From: Spirochaetae bacterium HGW-Spirochaetae-2
GTDB taxonomy: Bacteria > Spirochaetota > Spirochaetia > Sphaerochaetales > Sphaerochaetaceae
NCBI GenBank assembly: GCA_002839355.1
Contig: PGXW01000025.1
Coordinates: 21,777-85,776 of the forward strand
Direction of reading: 5' to 3'
Length of the DNA stretch: 64,000 nucleotides
In this document: positions 1 to 11,047 of the stretch, piece by piece
Layout: every line of letters begins with the position of its first letter
How positions within the stretch are numbered: the stretch's first letter is position 1
The notes under the pieces: model-generated
Seen by the model: only the letters and a program-made list of their open reading frames with translations
Told to the model about the DNA's origin: nothing
Databases searched by the model: none
Program-made: the position numbers and the translations under genes

Positions 1-180
1 CTGTTTGTTGAACGCAAAGGCGGTTATACCCGTATTTTGAAGACAGGGAACAGGCAGGGTGATGCTGCGGAGATGGCTATTCTCGAGCTGGTTGTAAAGA
101 CCGAAAAGCCCAAGAAGAAGGCAGAACCGAAGAAGGAAAAAGAGGCCAAGAAGCCCGCTAAAGAGAAATCTGAAGAATAA
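1..180 (+). CDS. rplQ: 50S ribosomal protein L17, C-terminal part
   Basis: This is the tail of a ribosomal protein gene that enters the window from the left; the last 59 codons are visible. The residues [10 protein letters not shown] followed by [12 protein letters not shown] are the conserved C-terminal block of bacterial L17, a large-subunit protein near the exit tunnel. After the conserved block comes a lysine/glutamate-rich tail of about 25 residues, a common variable extension. A strong terminator follows, so this is probably the last gene of the alpha ribosomal operon. The start lies outside the window. Confidence 0.88.
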   Translation: MFVERKGGYTRILKTGNRQGDAAEMAILELVVKTEKPKKKAEPKKEKEAKKPAKEKSEE

Positions 181-224
181 AATGTTGCTTGACCACCAGG
201 TTACTTAATTTGGTGCGAGTGAAT

Positions 225-255
225 GGCCGCTATCTTTTGATGGCGGTCTTATTTT
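225..255 (+). terminator. Rho-independent terminator after rplQ
   Basis: A 10-bp stem (225-234 with 239-248, two G-T pairs) closes a TTTT loop and is followed by a T-rich run (TTATTTT). It ends the ribosomal transcript before the rny promoter. Confidence 0.8.
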
Positions 256-322
256 ATGTAAAATAAGCAATTAATAGACTCTCCAGCTTGCGATAGGTAT
301 CTAATATAAAACCTCGTGTCAC

Positions 323-352
323 TTGACAAGCGTTCAGTTCCTCCCGTATTAT
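323..352 (+). promoter_or_regulatory. Sigma70-type promoter for rny
   Basis: TTGACA at 323-328 and TATTAT at 347-352 are separated by 18 bp. Transcription would start near 359, just upstream of the ATG at 379. A GTG upstream at 316 therefore cannot be the start of the gene. Confidence 0.7.
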
Positions 353-378
353 TGCTCCATTACAATGGGGGAAATACT

Positions 379-1908
379 ATGAATATGTTTATTCTTATCC
401 CTCTTTGTCTTGGTTGTATCATTCTAGGTTGGCTAATTCGTTGGATTTATGCGAGGTTCAAGCTTACCTCGATCGAACAGAAAGCAGTTCGGTTGAGCCA
501 GGAAGCGATAAAAGAGGCAGAAGCTAAGAGCAAAGAGCTTCTGATTGAGACTCGTGATCAGTTGTTGAAAGAACAACAGCAGCAGGAACGTGAGGCGAGA
601 GAACGCAGAAGTGAACTTCTGAAGACAGAGCAAAGACTGTTGAAGAAGGAAGAGAATTTAGAACGAAAACAAGCGGAACTAGATGTCCAAAAGAGACAAC
701 TGGTAGACAAAGAGGCAAAAATTGTCCAGCGTGAGAAATCACTCTCCGAAATGGAGCAGAACTGGATAACTGAACTTGAGCGTGTTGCTGGCATGTCTTC
801 GGAAGAAGCCAAGCAGGCGATTATCGAGACTTTGCAGAACGATGCGAAGCGCGATGCCCAAGTGATCATCAACAAGATTGAGCAGGACGCTCAATTGAAA
901 GCGGACAAGCTTGCCCGCGACATTATTGTGACCTCGATACAACGGCTCGCGACCGAAGTGAGTTCCGAAGTAACGGTTACGACCGTAAGCCTGCCGGGTG
1001 ATGAGATGAAAGGTCGCATCATCGGTCGGGAAGGGCGCAATATCCGAACCCTTGAGACTCTCACCGGTGTCGACGTAATTATCGATGATACTCCGGAAGC
1101 GGTTGTGATTTCCTGTTTCGACCCAGTTCGCAAGGAAATTGCACGTGTTGCCCTTGAACGATTGGTGCAGGACGGAAGAATCCATCCAGCCCGGATCGAG
1201 GAAGTGGTAGCGAAGGTTACCAAGGAGATTACGCGTGTCATTATGGAAGAGGGGGAGAAGGTGATCTTCGACCTCGGAATCCATAACATGAGCCAGGAGA
1301 TGGTCCGTGCATTGGGCAGGCTGCACTTCCGTACCAGTTATGGACAGAATGTGCTCAACCACTCCAAGGAAGTTGCTATCCTGGCAGGAATGATTGCTGC
1401 CGAGGTTGGAGCAGACAGGGAGTTGGCCCGAAGGGGAGGTCTCCTGCACGATATCGGAAAGGGAATCGAATCCGATGGTGATGCGAACCACGCCGAGATG
1501 GGCGCCGACTTGGCGAAGCGTCTTGGTGAGGATCCTCGGGTCATCAACTCGATTCTTTCCCACCACAACGATGTCGAGCCGTCATGCATCGAATCGGTGA
1601 TTGTTCAGATTGCCGACGCGATTTCGGCTGCGCGCCCAGGTGCCCGGCGGGAAACGCTGGACAACTACATCAAGCGGTTGGAGAGTCTTGAGCAGATTGC
1701 CGAGAGCTTTACTGGAGTAGACAAGGCGTATGCGATTCAGGCAGGACGTGAGCTCCGTATCTTGGTGAACAACGATAGCGTCACAGATGATGGTGCGAAA
1801 GATATCGCGAAGGGGATTGCAGGAAGGATTGAAGCCGAACTGCGGTATCCTGGTCGTATCAAGGTAACTATTATCCGTGAAATGCGTGTAGTAGAATACG
1901 CCCGCTAA
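379..1908 (+). CDS. rny: Ribonuclease Y
   Basis: A membrane-anchored endoribonuclease that initiates mRNA decay. The 509 residues match the family length and order: an N-terminal transmembrane helix (about residues 3-22), a long charged coiled coil (to about 190), a KH RNA-binding domain containing GRIIGREGRNIR, then an HD phosphohydrolase domain with the metal motif HDIGKG and a downstream SHHN. The ATG at 379 is chosen because GGGGGAA lies just upstream and the promoter at 323-352 excludes the longer GTG frame. The ymdB gene follows after 8 bp, a pairing conserved in many bacteria. Confidence 0.95.
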   Translation: MNMFILIPLCLGCIILGWLIRWIYARFKLTSIEQKAVRLSQEAIKEAEAKSKELLIETRDQLLKEQQQQEREARERRSELLKTEQRLLKKEENLERKQAELDVQKRQLVDKEAKIVQREKSLSEMEQNWITELERVAGMSSEEAKQAIIETLQNDAKRDAQVIINKIEQDAQLKADKLARDIIVTSIQRLATEVSSEVTVTTVSLPGDEMKGRIIGREGRNIRTLETLTGVDVIIDDTPEAVVISCFDPVRKEIARVALERLVQDGRIHPARIEEVVAKVTKEITRVIMEEGEKVIFDLGIHNMSQEMVRALGRLHFRTSYGQNVLNHSKEVAILAGMIAAEVGADRELARRGGLLHDIGKGIESDGDANHAEMGADLAKRLGEDPRVINSILSHHNDVEPSCIESVIVQIADAISAARPGARRETLDNYIKRLESLEQIAESFTGVDKAYAIQAGRELRILVNNDSVTDDGAKDIAKGIAGRIEAELRYPGRIKVTIIREMRVVEYAR

Positions 1909-1916
1909 AGGATTTT

Positions 1917-2717
1917 ATGTCAAAACAACGTACTATTACGGCTCTGTTGCTCGGGGATGTCATCGGACAACCCGGGTGCAGAGCCCTTTTCATTGGACTT
2001 CCACAACTGATCAAACGCCATAGGGCCGATATCGTAATCCTCAATGGGGAGAACGCCGCGGACGGGTTTGGATTGACCGAAGATCTTGCACGACAATTCT
2101 TTTCCCTCGGTGTCCATGTGATAACCACAGGAAACCATATTTGGCAACGCGAGGAGATCAGACCGTTCCTCAACAAGGATTCGAGGGTGCTTCGGCCGGC
2201 CAACTATCCCTCCCCGGCACCTGGACAGGGCTCCACGATTGTAGATATCGCAGGCAAGAAGGTTGCGGTAGTCAATCTGCAAGGAAGGCATCAGATGGTA
2301 CCCATCGATTGTCCATTCCAGGTAGGATCGGCCTTGGTCGACAAATTGAAGAAACAGACCAATTTGATTTTTGTCGATTTCCATGCTGAATTGGCGCAAG
2401 AAAAGGAAGCTTTGGGACTGTTTCTCGATGGTCGGGTTTCGGTGGTGGTCGGGACCCATACCCATGTTCAGACTGCTGACGAGAAGATTTTACCGAAAGG
2501 TACCGGATATATCACGGACCTTGGTTTGAGCGGTCCCATCGAAGGAGTGATCGGTTCTGTGGCCTCGATAGCAATCGAAAGGCAGTTGACCCAAATTCCC
2601 CTACGCAACGAGATATTGGACGCGCCTTCCCATCTGCAGGGGGTCGTCTGTTCAGTCGATCCCGATACCGGCAAAACGGTTTCTATAACCCGAATTAGCG
2701 AGAATTTTGGAATTTGA
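1917..2717 (+). CDS. ymdB: YmdB-family metallophosphoesterase
   Basis: A calcineurin-like phosphoesterase of the YmdB/DR1281 family, 266 residues. In Bacillus, YmdB has 2',3'-cyclic nucleotide phosphodiesterase activity and affects biofilm and motility decisions. Visible metal motifs are GDVIGQPG near the N-terminus, NGENAADG (the GEN motif), TTGNHIW and VVGTHTHVQTAD. It lies 8 bp downstream of rny and overlaps the tlyA ribosome-binding region, so the three genes are probably one operon. The link to RNA turnover comes from the neighbour and from family knowledge. Confidence 0.9.
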   Translation: MSKQRTITALLLGDVIGQPGCRALFIGLPQLIKRHRADIVILNGENAADGFGLTEDLARQFFSLGVHVITTGNHIWQREEIRPFLNKDSRVLRPANYPSPAPGQGSTIVDIAGKKVAVVNLQGRHQMVPIDCPFQVGSALVDKLKKQTNLIFVDFHAELAQEKEALGLFLDGRVSVVVGTHTHVQTADEKILPKGTGYITDLGLSGPIEGVIGSVASIAIERQLTQIPLRNEILDAPSHLQGVVCSVDPDTGKTVSITRISENFGI

Positions 2718-2727
2718 GGATATCAAG

Positions 2728-3513
2728 ATGACCCAACGTGTGCGAAAACAACCGTTGATGCACCTGCTGTCCAAGCAGTTTCCCGAATACGAGAAGGATC
2801 AGCTTCGGGCTTTCGTTGATTGTCGACAGGTCGTGGTGGACGGAGAGACGTGTACGGATGGTCGAAAACCGTATCCGACCGATAGTTCGATCGAACTTGT
2901 CATTCCCAAGTATGTCTCACGCGGTGGTTTGAAATTGGAACATGCCTTGTCCACTTTTGGCATGGACCCGACCGGTTTGGTCATGCTGGATGCCGGATCC
3001 TCCACAGGTGGTTTTACCGATTGTCTGTTACAACATGGGGCCTCGTTGGTCCATGCGGTCGATGTGGGCTACAACCAACTGGATTACAGGTTGCGAACCG
3101 ATTCCCGTGTATGTGTCCACGAACGGCAAAACATCATGCTGGTCGATGCCTTGGATCCCCAACCTGCCGCTGCGGTCGCGGACCTCTCCTTCCGATCGAT
3201 CACCGGGGCGGCCAGCCACATCCTCTCCCTCACCAGCGACAAATGGATGATCTCACTGATCAAGCCACAATTCGAGTTGCCGAAAAGCCAGTCCGATTTT
3301 ACTGGAGTTGTCGATGCAAAACTGCTGCACGAAGTCTTGATTGAAGTTCACCATTTGCTCTCGATCGAAGGAGTAGGCATACTCGCCATAGAGGAATCAC
3401 CGATCCATGGGAGAAAAGGAAATCGGGAGTTTCTCGCGTTGCTCCGACCTGGCGAATTTCTTTCGGAACAATCCTTCGACGTTACTGTCCAGTCCCTGTT
3501 GTCGAATTCTTGA
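2728..3513 (+). CDS. tlyA: TlyA-family rRNA 2'-O-methyltransferase / hemolysin-like protein
   Basis: An S4 RNA-binding domain (about residues 8-65) followed by an FtsJ/RrmJ-type SAM methyltransferase fold. SAM motif I is LDAGSSTGGFTDCL, and KPQFE marks the last catalytic region. In mycobacteria TlyA makes 2'-O-methylcytidines in 16S and 23S rRNA and confers capreomycin sensitivity; in Brachyspira it was first called a hemolysin. I place the start at 2728 (GAGGA at 2715-2719) rather than an ATG at 2707 inside ymdB. The 3' end overlaps the convergent GerMN gene by 32 bp. Confidence 0.9.
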   Translation: MTQRVRKQPLMHLLSKQFPEYEKDQLRAFVDCRQVVVDGETCTDGRKPYPTDSSIELVIPKYVSRGGLKLEHALSTFGMDPTGLVMLDAGSSTGGFTDCLLQHGASLVHAVDVGYNQLDYRLRTDSRVCVHERQNIMLVDALDPQPAAAVADLSFRSITGAASHILSLTSDKWMISLIKPQFELPKSQSDFTGVVDAKLLHEVLIEVHHLLSIEGVGILAIEESPIHGRKGNREFLALLRPGEFLSEQSFDVTVQSLLSNS

Positions 3514-4066
3514 GACGTTCCAACGGGACTCCTTCCACCAATATCACAACATCCCGGATAGACTGGTTCGCCATCAACGTCCGACGAACCTGGGCCGACC
3601 GGATATCCATATCGGGGTCTTCTTCAGTCGGTTCCAAGAACCCGTTGGAAAAATCGACGAATACAATCTGATTGGATACTGTCAGTCCTCGCAATGATGT
3701 CGCGCTGGGAATATATGTCACTGCTCCTTCGGCCAAAGCTTCCCTTGGAGGTCCTGCCAATAGTTTTTCCACTGCTTCGTGTCGTGGCAAATTACCGGCA
3801 ATTTTGATTGGATACGAGACGAAGCGGTGTGAACGCCCATCGGCCCGAGGGATCGGAAATACTATCGAGGCATGGCTGGTTTCCGGTGTATCTCCACTCC
3901 GTTGCAAAACAATATGCTGTTTTACCAGCTCTGCCATACCGGATTCCTCGAAGGCGGTTCTCATGCGGGGCAGTGTCGCGACGAGTAGAATTGCCGAAAT
4001 TACGACGACGGTCAGCCATCCGTAAAGCAACCAGGGATGATTGGAATTTTTTGGCCGGTCGTTCAT
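3482..4066 (-). CDS. GerMN-domain membrane-anchored protein
   Basis: A 194-residue protein with one N-terminal transmembrane helix (about residues 13-31, after NSNHPWLLYG) and a C-terminal GerMN (sporulation/germination-type) domain. The domain is recognised from the block HEAVEKLLAGPP, then IPSATSLRGL, VFVDFSNGFL and a terminal NQSIRDVVILVEG. GerMN domains occur in cell-envelope proteins of sporulating and non-sporulating bacteria, with no known enzymatic activity. The start ATG lacks a clear Shine-Dalgarno sequence but is needed to include the membrane anchor. The gene is monocistronic and converges on tlyA. Confidence 0.75.
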   Translation of the reverse strand: MNDRPKNSNHPWLLYGWLTVVVISAILLVATLPRMRTAFEESGMAELVKQHIVLQRSGDTPETSHASIVFPIPRADGRSHRFVSYPIKIAGNLPRHEAVEKLLAGPPREALAEGAVTYIPSATSLRGLTVSNQIVFVDFSNGFLEPTEEDPDMDIRSAQVRRTLMANQSIRDVVILVEGVPLERLKNSTTGTGQ

Positions 4067-4148
4067 GCAAACAGCATACTACAGAACCGATATCCAATGC
4101 GAGTATCTATTTACATAGCGGGTAAAACCCCGTATGATACAGCCATAT

Positions 4149-5885
4149 ATGAGAATTTTGAAGGGCATTGCAGCCTCCTCGGGCATTGGCATCGGTAGGG
4201 CATTTCTCTACATACATGAAAAGCTCGTGGTCCCGCATACTTCGGTACCGGGAGGAAAGACCGGATCGGAAAAGTCGCGGTTTACCGGTGCGCTCAAAGT
4301 TGTTGCTTCTGAACTTTCTGAAATGGATAACGATTCGATTGCCGAAGACCATCGCAAGATCATCGAAACCCATATGATGATGATTGAGGATCCTGAATTC
4401 ATCAGTTCAGTGAACAAGCTTATCGATACCGACCACATCTGTGCGGAATGGGCCGTTGAACAAGTCTTGGCCGGCTTTATCGAAGTTTTGGAAACCGCGG
4501 GGGATCCGGTGCTACGTGAACGAAGCGCCGACCTGTACGATATCGGGTGGCGAGTGATACGAGAGCTCATGGGGAAGCGCCGTGCCGATCTCTCCTCGAT
4601 TCACGAGGAAGTGGTTCTGATTGCCGATACCCTGTTGCCCTCGGAAGCCCTCTCACTTGACCATACATGGATCAAGGCGATCGCACTCAATGGCGGCGGC
4701 CGTACGAGCCATGTGGCCATATTGGCGCGTGCACTGCAGATACCTACTGTCGTTGGACTGGGCAAGATCACGGACAAAGTGCGTGTCGGCGACGAGATCA
4801 TAGTAGATGGCAACCTTGGCGAAGTGGCAGTGCGTCCCAGCAGCGCTTCAGCTATCAAGATGCGTGACCGTTACACGCGGTGGCTTGAGCATGAGAGCGA
4901 GTTGCAGGAATTGGCGGCCTTGGAGACTGTCACGAAAGACGGTCACAAGGTCTCCATCAAGGCAAATATCGAGACGGTCGATGAAGTCGAATCGGTACTG
5001 AAGCACGGGGCCAGCGGAATCGGGTTGTACAGGTCGGAATTCCTTTTCCTCAAACCTGGTGGGGCGACTGAGGACGAACAGTTCGAAGCCTACCGAAGCG
5101 TTATCGAGCGGTTGAAGGATACCGGTGCGGTCACCATCAGGACAATCGACGTCGGTGGGGACAAGGTTATCCCAGGCATGGAGGGACTCGGAGAAGAGAA
5201 TCCTATCCTGGGGTGGCGTGCAGTCCGCTTCTGTTTGTCACGGAAAGATATCTTTCGGATCCAACTGCGGGCCCTCTTGCGGGCCTCCGCCTATGGAAAG
5301 CTAAAAATCATGTTCCCCATGATCAGCGGACCGGAAGAATTGGATAATGTCATGTTGGTCTTGGAGCAAGTGAAGGACGAGTGCCGTAGGGCTGAAATTC
5401 CATTCGACGAGGATATCGAAGTCGGAATAATGATTGAAGTCCCCTCGGCGGCCCTCTGTGCCGATCTGCTAGCTCCCAAGACAGACTTTTTCTCAATTGG
5501 AACCAACGATTTGATTCAATACACCATTGCGGTCGATCGGGGAAATGAGAAAATCGCCTACTTGTACCAGCCCTTCCACCCTGGAGTCTTGCGACTTATC
5601 CAGATGATTGTGGACAAAGGGCACCAGTCCGGTATTCCCGTTGCTATGTGCGGTGAAATGGCCGGAGATCCCCTCTCCACGGTTTTGTTGCTGGGAATGG
5701 GGATTGACGAGTTCAGTATGAGTCCCCAGAGTTTGCTGGAGATAAAGAACATCATCCGTTCGATTACGCTTGTCGAAGCCAAGGAATTGGTCACGAAAGT
5801 GATGGGAATGAACTCGTATATCAATATAAATACATATGTAAGGGAATGGATGCATGTTAGATTCGGAGACTTTGTCACTGCGTGA
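4149..5885 (+). CDS. ptsI: PTS enzyme I (PEP-protein phosphotransferase)
   Basis: The general component of the sugar phosphotransferase system: it autophosphorylates from PEP on a histidine and passes the phosphate to HPr. Seen in order: an N-terminal HPr-binding/phospho-His region with GGGRTSHVAILARAL (active His in TSH), then a TIM-barrel PEP-binding domain with GLYRSEFLF, TIRTIDVGGDK, SIGTNDLIQYT and MCGEMAGD (active Cys). About 578 residues is normal for the family. I prefer the ATG at 4149 (MRILKG aligns with family N-termini) over 4134; neither has a strong Shine-Dalgarno. No HPr or EII gene is nearby. It overlaps der by 32 bp. Confidence 0.93.
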   Translation: MRILKGIAASSGIGIGRAFLYIHEKLVVPHTSVPGGKTGSEKSRFTGALKVVASELSEMDNDSIAEDHRKIIETHMMMIEDPEFISSVNKLIDTDHICAEWAVEQVLAGFIEVLETAGDPVLRERSADLYDIGWRVIRELMGKRRADLSSIHEEVVLIADTLLPSEALSLDHTWIKAIALNGGGRTSHVAILARALQIPTVVGLGKITDKVRVGDEIIVDGNLGEVAVRPSSASAIKMRDRYTRWLEHESELQELAALETVTKDGHKVSIKANIETVDEVESVLKHGASGIGLYRSEFLFLKPGGATEDEQFEAYRSVIERLKDTGAVTIRTIDVGGDKVIPGMEGLGEENPILGWRAVRFCLSRKDIFRIQLRALLRASAYGKLKIMFPMISGPEELDNVMLVLEQVKDECRRAEIPFDEDIEVGIMIEVPSAALCADLLAPKTDFFSIGTNDLIQYTIAVDRGNEKIAYLYQPFHPGVLRLIQMIVDKGHQSGIPVAMCGEMAGDPLSTVLLLGMGIDEFSMSPQSLLEIKNIIRSITLVEAKELVTKVMGMNSYININTYVREWMHVRFGDFVTA

Positions 5886-7224
5886 CCAGGGACTGCCAAT
5901 AATTGCGATCATAGGCCGACCGAATGTCGGCAAATCGACTTTATTCAACCGTCTGATACGAAAACGACGGGCGATCACCGATGCGATGCCAGGAGTGACA
6001 CGGGACCCTATTCCCGAGAAATGGCTTCTCGGGAACCATCCTGTGCTTCTGGTTGATAGCGGGGGAGTGAAACTCGATCAGGAAGGTCTCGATTTCCTCG
6101 TCACCAAGAAGAGCTTGGGACTGCTTCAGATTGCGGACGCCATTGTGATGCTCATGGACTGTACCGAGATCACGGCCGAGGATGAGATGTTGATCAAGAC
6201 TCTCAGACCCTATACGGACAAGACGATCATCGCCGTCAACAAGGTCGACGATCCTGTCCGGGACGATTTGGTGTGGGATTACCATAAGTTCGGCTACCCT
6301 CGGGTGGTCGGTATTTCCTCCGCACACGGATTGGGAATCGACGTCTTGGAGGAAAATCTCCTGGAAATGCTCGATATGGTTGAAATGGAAGAGGCCCCGG
6401 AAGAGGTGCATCGGGTGAATATCGCTGTACTCGGAAAACCGAACACAGGGAAGTCCACCTTGACCAATCTGCTGACTGGCCAGGAAACCTCCATAGTCAG
6501 CGAAATTCCCGGAACCACACGCGATGTCATTATGGGTGAGTTCTCCTACAAGGGGACTCCGTATACAGTTCTGGATACTGCGGGAATCCGGCGTAAAAGC
6601 AAAGTCGACGAGGATGTCGAATACTATTCGGTGAACCGGGCCATCAAGACGATAGACGATGCCGATGTGATCCTGTTGATGATCGATGTCACCACCGGGT
6701 TGGTGGAGCAGGACAAGAAGATTGCCCAGTTGATTGTGAGGCGTGGTAAGGGTGTTGTCTTGGTTTTCAACAAGACAGACCTCCTTTCGGGAGTCGGCAA
6801 TGAACTTGAGGCTATCAAGGACCGGGCCAGATTCCTTTTTCCAATCCTCTCTTTTGCCCCGATTGTTCCGATCAGTGCCAAGGAAGGCATCGATGTCGAG
6901 AAATTGCTTGATTGTGTCTGGTCGGTCTGGCGACAACTGAACAAGCGGATCGAAACTGCGCAGCTGAACAATTACCTGAGGGAGTGGTCCGATGCCTATC
7001 AGCCGCCCCGGGGTGCGAGGGGCCATTTCAAAGTCTACTATGGTACACAGGTCAGTGCTCCTCCGGTGCGGTTCCTATTCTTCGTCAATCGAAAAAAGGA
7101 TTTCCCACAAGGATATATCCAGTACCTGAAGAATTGTATCCGTAGGGATCTTGGATTTACCCAGATACCTGTGGAAGTTGAACTGAAGGAGCGGAGACGA
7201 AATACTCCCGATACCCGTTTGTAA
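5854..7224 (+). CDS. der: Ribosome-biogenesis GTPase Der (EngA)
   Basis: An essential GTPase with two tandem G domains, required for 50S subunit maturation. The first G domain shows GRPNVGKST, a DxxG-equivalent DSGG and NKVD; the second shows GKPNTGKST, DTAG and NKTD. A C-terminal KH-like domain (about residues 350-450) ends the protein. Length 456 is typical. The start ATG at 5854 has AGGGA upstream and lies within the end of ptsI; the stop overlaps the start of the HAD gene, so translation of the three is probably coupled. Confidence 0.95.
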   Translation: MLDSETLSLRDQGLPIIAIIGRPNVGKSTLFNRLIRKRRAITDAMPGVTRDPIPEKWLLGNHPVLLVDSGGVKLDQEGLDFLVTKKSLGLLQIADAIVMLMDCTEITAEDEMLIKTLRPYTDKTIIAVNKVDDPVRDDLVWDYHKFGYPRVVGISSAHGLGIDVLEENLLEMLDMVEMEEAPEEVHRVNIAVLGKPNTGKSTLTNLLTGQETSIVSEIPGTTRDVIMGEFSYKGTPYTVLDTAGIRRKSKVDEDVEYYSVNRAIKTIDDADVILLMIDVTTGLVEQDKKIAQLIVRRGKGVVLVFNKTDLLSGVGNELEAIKDRARFLFPILSFAPIVPISAKEGIDVEKLLDCVWSVWRQLNKRIETAQLNNYLREWSDAYQPPRGARGHFKVYYGTQVSAPPVRFLFFVNRKKDFPQGYIQYLKNCIRRDLGFTQIPVEVELKERRRNTPDTRL

Positions 7225-7949
7225 TGAAAATCGAAGTTGTTTGTTTTGACATTGATGGGACGTTGTATCCGAAGTGGGTCACCGACCTGAAATTGGTGGG
7301 TTCCTTCTTCCCATCGCCATTATTGGCCCTGCGATACCAAGAATTCCGAGAGGAGATCCGCAGGGAGGGTGGGGAGAATACAGAACCGGAAAACGAACAA
7401 GGATTCCGATTGCGTCAGGCATCATGGTTAAGCGCGAGATACAATTGGGGAAGGGGTGTTGAGCCTATTGACCGGATGTATGATCGTATAGAACGACAAT
7501 TCTACTCCTCATGGCGTCGGGCTTTTGCCAAGCTGACGCCGTTTCCCCATGTCCGCACAACAATGGAACTGTTGAAAGCCCGCGGAATCAAACTTGCCGC
7601 CCTGTCGGACTTTCCGATTGAACAGAAGCTGCAAGCCCTTGGTGTCGCCGATTTGATGGACTACTCGGCATGTGCTGAGCAGGCGGGATATTTGAAGCCA
7701 CACCCGGCACCGTTTCTGCATATCTGCAGGAAGATGGGTGTCGAACCGCAGAACGTGCTGTATGTCGGGGACAGTTGCAGGAAGGATATGGTGGGGGCTT
7801 CCCGGGTGGGAATGTCGACTTGCCTGATTGCTCCTGCTGCGAAGAATACGGCGAAAAGATCCCATCTGCGGGCATCTTGTCCTGAAGCCGATATGATTTG
7901 TTCCGATTATCTGGATTTCCAGAAGCACCTGGAACCATTGCTCGAATAG
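7224..7949 (+). CDS. HAD-superfamily hydrolase
   Basis: A haloacid-dehalogenase-fold phosphatase of 241 residues. Motif I is FDIDGTLYP (nucleophile and acid Asp) at residues 8-16, motif II is the Ser in LAALSDFP, motif III the Lys in GYLKPHPAPF, and motif IV VGDSCRKDMVGA. The large helical cap between motifs I and II is of type C1, as in YjjG or phosphoglycolate phosphatase relatives. The substrate cannot be told from the sequence. It starts on the last base of der and is followed 9 bp later by the coiled-coil gene. Confidence 0.85.
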   Translation: MKIEVVCFDIDGTLYPKWVTDLKLVGSFFPSPLLALRYQEFREEIRREGGENTEPENEQGFRLRQASWLSARYNWGRGVEPIDRMYDRIERQFYSSWRRAFAKLTPFPHVRTTMELLKARGIKLAALSDFPIEQKLQALGVADLMDYSACAEQAGYLKPHPAPFLHICRKMGVEPQNVLYVGDSCRKDMVGASRVGMSTCLIAPAAKNTAKRSHLRASCPEADMICSDYLDFQKHLEPLLE

Positions 7950-7958
7950 GGGGTTGTG

Positions 7959-9224
7959 ATGTGGGAAATACTGCCGATTTTGCTTTCGATAGGTCTGTTC
8001 TTCATCACTCTGATTGTAATCTTCACATTGCGGACTGCCGACAGACGTGATCGTCGACTCGATATCATGCGTCGTTACGTGTCGCAATACATGGCGGAAA
8101 TCAAGCGTTCCGAAGACCACATGAAGGAGACAGTCGCTGAAGTTGACAATCGCATGGCCAGGAACCAACAGGAACTTGAACAACTTGTCGACCGAATATC
8201 CCTGCAGCGGGAAGGCCTGTTTACCCATTCCGAGGATCTCGAGGAATTGCAGAAGACCTTGACCTATTATCATGAAGTGCTCGGCCAACTTGGTGCAATG
8301 ACCGAAAAGGCGGAACTCCGGACCCGTCAGGTGAAGGAAGAGGTCACCAAGGTGGAGTCGGTCCGGCAGACGATCGAAGAGTTCCTGACAAGGATCATCG
8401 AATCGGAAGAACATATGCAACGACTGTCCGAACAATTGGACCATACCATATCACAGCATGCAGGCCGGATTGGACAACAGATGGAGGAATCCATCGCCGA
8501 AGCCAAATTGAAGGTCGATTCCCTTTTGGACGATTCGTTGAACCACACCGATGCGACTTTCCAGACCATGATCACTACCGTCCAGGCATTTCTCAGGGAA
8601 TTGAACAATCGTACCGAAATATTGGAAGGCGTGGTGAAACGCCTGACGGAAACTTCGGTCGCGACACTTGCCGAGCTTGGGACCGCCATCGAAGAGACCA
8701 AGAGCCAACTTGGTGACCACGACACTACCTTGGAATCGATTGCTGCACAGCGTGCCGATTTGGAACGGGTTATTGTCGACCTCACCGAACGGAAGCAGGA
8801 TTTGGAACAATCGGTGGCGCATGCCACAGTCATGAGGGATGAATTGGATGCTGCTCTCGCTGAACGGCAACGGCTGTTGGAAGAAGAAGAACAGCGGGAG
8901 TTGGAACTTCGTGCCCGTCTCGATGATCCGGATGTCTATGCTGCGGAAATCGATGCAGATGACATCGTTCCCTTGTTTGTGGCCCATGGATCCGAACCTG
9001 AACTGGACGAGGAACCTGAACTGGACGAGGAACCCGAACTGGACGAGGAACCCGAACTGGACGAGGAACCCGAACTGGACGAGGAACCCGAACTGGACGA
9101 GGAACCCGAACTGGACGAGGAACCCGAGCACCAATCGAGGAAGAGACGGATAGAAACCGCACATTACGAACCTGAAGAAGATGAGGAAGAGATCATACTC
9201 GACGATGAATTGATCGAATCCTGA
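7959..9224 (+). CDS. Membrane-anchored coiled-coil protein with acidic repeats (SpiroCoCo-like)
   Basis: A 421-residue protein with an N-terminal transmembrane helix (about residues 3-24), a short basic stretch (TADRRDRRLD) and a very long predicted coiled coil to about residue 325. After this come seven perfect copies of the hexapeptide EPELDE, then an acidic C-terminus. Anchored coiled-coil proteins of this design are typical of spirochaetes (the SpiroCoCo family), where they may act as cell-shape or envelope scaffolds; assignment here rests on architecture. I chose the ATG at 7959 (AGGGGG upstream) over the GTG at 7956. It closes the ptsI-der-HAD unit. Confidence 0.7.
   Translation: MWEILPILLSIGLFFITLIVIFTLRTADRRDRRLDIMRRYVSQYMAEIKRSEDHMKETVAEVDNRMARNQQELEQLVDRISLQREGLFTHSEDLEELQKTLTYYHEVLGQLGAMTEKAELRTRQVKEEVTKVESVRQTIEEFLTRIIESEEHMQRLSEQLDHTISQHAGRIGQQMEESIAEAKLKVDSLLDDSLNHTDATFQTMITTVQAFLRELNNRTEILEGVVKRLTETSVATLAELGTAIEETKSQLGDHDTTLESIAAQRADLERVIVDLTERKQDLEQSVAHATVMRDELDAALAERQRLLEEEEQRELELRARLDDPDVYAAEIDADDIVPLFVAHGSEPELDEEPELDEEPELDEEPELDEEPELDEEPELDEEPELDEEPEHQSRKRRIETAHYEPEEDEEEIILDDELIES
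8994..9128 (+). repeat. 18-bp in-frame tandem repeat (VNTR) encoding EPELDE
   Basis: Seven tandem copies of an 18-bp unit (GAACCTGAACTGGACGAG or its CCC variant) plus a partial eighth. The first two copies have CCT for proline and the others CCC, suggesting recent expansion of the CCC form. The unit length is a multiple of three, so copy-number changes keep the frame. Confidence 0.95.
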
Positions 9225-9280
9225 TATAAAAATTCCGATACCGAATACCTAGGGTATTGAGGAAACAATTGCCTCTGTGA

Positions 9281-11047
<1,767 letters not shown>

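Noticed and set aside
316..378. GTG start extending RNase Y by 21 residues
   Set aside because: It lies upstream of a good promoter (323-352), and the ATG at 379 has a strong ribosome-binding site and gives the family-typical N-terminal membrane helix.
4085..4135. Small GGG-TAAAA-CCC hairpin upstream of ptsI as a riboswitch or attenuator
   Set aside because: The stem is very short, overlaps the likely start region and has no conserved riboswitch features.
8994..9128. Regular repeats considered as a CRISPR array
   Set aside because: The units are directly adjacent without spacers, in frame inside a coding sequence.
8451..9164. Long minus-strand ORF of 237 codons opposite the coiled-coil gene
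   Set aside because: It is a shadow produced by the 18-bp repeat and biased codons; it has no ribosome-binding site or recognisable domain.
9244..9258. Hairpin AATACC-TAG-GGTATT as a terminator after the coiled-coil gene
   Set aside because: The stem is only 6 bp with a 3-base loop and no T tract follows.
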